Below are positions 63,678-64,000 of a stretch of DNA of 64,000 nt, piece after piece. Under the pieces are notes generated by a model that was not told where the DNA came from, did not search any database, and was given only the letters and a program-made list of their open reading frames with translations. How positions within the stretch are numbered: position 1 is the stretch's first letter; each line of letters opens with the position of its first letter. Both the position numbers and the translations under genes were made by a program. The DNA comes from an uncultured Christensenellaceae bacterium (GTDB taxonomy: Bacteria > Bacillota > Clostridia > Christensenellales > Borkfalkiaceae): positions 1-64,000 of the forward strand of contig CAJUIR010000005.1 in NCBI GenBank assembly GCA_910586655.1, in the 5' to 3' direction.

Positions 63678-64000
63678 TTACGCAATGATGGCTTTCCAAT
63701 TTTTTTCAAACTGTTCTTCCGATTGCAGCAGTTCGCGCGCGAGTTGTTCGATTTCGTCGTCGCCCTCGCTGCTCATGTCGCCGAGCGAACTTTTCAGCGA
63801 CGTGATCCCCATCACCGTTCCCTGCGTCATCATCTCCGCGATGTGCGCGCGGGAGTTGTCTTTGATGGTGTTCATCTTGATCGAACTCCACATCATCGCC
63901 TTTTTGATCGGACTGGGATTTTTCAGTTCGATATTTTTATCTTTGGCAAGGATCGACGCTTTCCCGCAGATTTTTTCGTATTCTTCGTGTTGACGCAGCA
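63678..64000 (-). CDS. Partial gene, unknown helical protein (3' end)
   Basis: The minus-strand frame is open from the window edge to a stop at 63678, giving at least 107 residues: EEYEKICGKASILAKDKNIELKN in the first part, then MMWSSIKMNTIKDNSRAHIAEMM and a helical C-terminus (LARELLQSEEQFEKNWKAII). The start lies outside the window, because codons upstream of the first ATG at 63896 are open and protein-like. I do not recognise the family; it looks like a small all-alpha cytoplasmic protein. Confidence 0.65.
   Translation of the reverse strand, partial: LRQHEEYEKICGKASILAKDKNIELKNPSPIKKAMMWSSIKMNTIKDNSRAHIAEMMTQGTVMGITSLKSSLGDMSSEGDDEIEQLARELLQSEEQFEKNWKAIIA

Noticed and set aside
1..64000. 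Insertion sequences, prophage, integrases, CRISPR arrays, secondary-metabolite clusters
   Set aside because: I looked for transposase or integrase motifs, terminal repeats, regularly spaced repeats and large synthase domains and found none. The only short repeats are operators and terminator stems.

Overview
The window looks like chromosomal DNA from an anaerobic, probably spore-forming member of the Clostridia (Bacillota). Pointers are spmA/spmB, a SpoIVFA/SpoIVFB pair, a SPOCS-LysM protein, veg, ricT, a Phe T-box, a 2[4Fe-4S] ferredoxin, pyruvate phosphate dikinase and pyruvate formate-lyase. Most genes avoid the Ile codon ATA and use GC-rich third positions. Placement below class is not supported by anything I can see. 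There is no insertion sequence, integrase, prophage, CRISPR array or replication origin. The region reads as core genome with a few accessory or decaying genes.

Layout. 1-175: end of a 5S rRNA gene and tRNA-Asn. 273-2231: comF-like gene, a flavin-binding-fold protein and a DUF1349 protein. 2530-5559: a queuosine-precursor operon (queD-queE-folE-queC-queF) behind a probable preQ1-I riboswitch and attenuator, with codon usage unlike its neighbours. 5729-14974: tRNA-Arg, mnmA, small genes, Lrp regulator plus aminotransferase, greA-lysS, an Orn/Lys/Arg decarboxylase-fold gene with holB and ricT, and ferredoxin. 15056-23784: trmN6-rsmI, an O-antigen-ligase-like membrane protein, spmBA on the minus strand, and metG-tatD-radical SAM-rsmA. 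23783-32755: NlpC/P60 lipoprotein, hydrolase, SecB-like protein, membrane proteins, ppdK, SDR reductase and nadA. 32756-47762: a P-type ATPase, serS with an exonuclease and an rRNA methyltransferase, pnuC with its own attenuator, a 1190-residue surface protein, a split TSUP transporter, and ppx-maf-mreB. 47799-52173: an XRE regulator facing a palindrome-controlled promoter, then pheST under a T-box. 52295-55507: ZTP riboswitch, pflA, a pyruvate formate-lyase lacking its glycyl-radical domain, and that domain as a separate gene. 55511-64000: small zinc-ribbon protein, veg, SPOCS-LysM, ispE, a kinase-like protein, a cysteine desulfurase, spoIVFAB and a partial gene.

Three themes link the genes. 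First, control by RNA: four leaders with intrinsic terminators (preQ1-I-like, T-box, ZTP and an unidentified one before pnuC), plus structured leaders before greA and ppx. Second, at least five genes have a good promoter whose -10 box lies only 6-7 bases before the ATG and no Shine-Dalgarno sequence, so leaderless translation looks common. Third, gene fission: pyruvate formate-lyase and a TSUP transporter are each encoded as two adjacent proteins. The split pyruvate formate-lyase is the most striking feature.

Gene-free stretches over 300 bases. 2232-2687 holds a terminator, a short promoter-terminator unit and the que leader. 5532-5959 holds a terminator, about 170 bases in which I see nothing (5560-5728), the tRNA-Arg unit and the mnmA promoter. 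48024-48378 holds two operators, a strong promoter with no gene behind it, and a terminator. 51885-52478 holds the T-box and ZTP leaders back to back.
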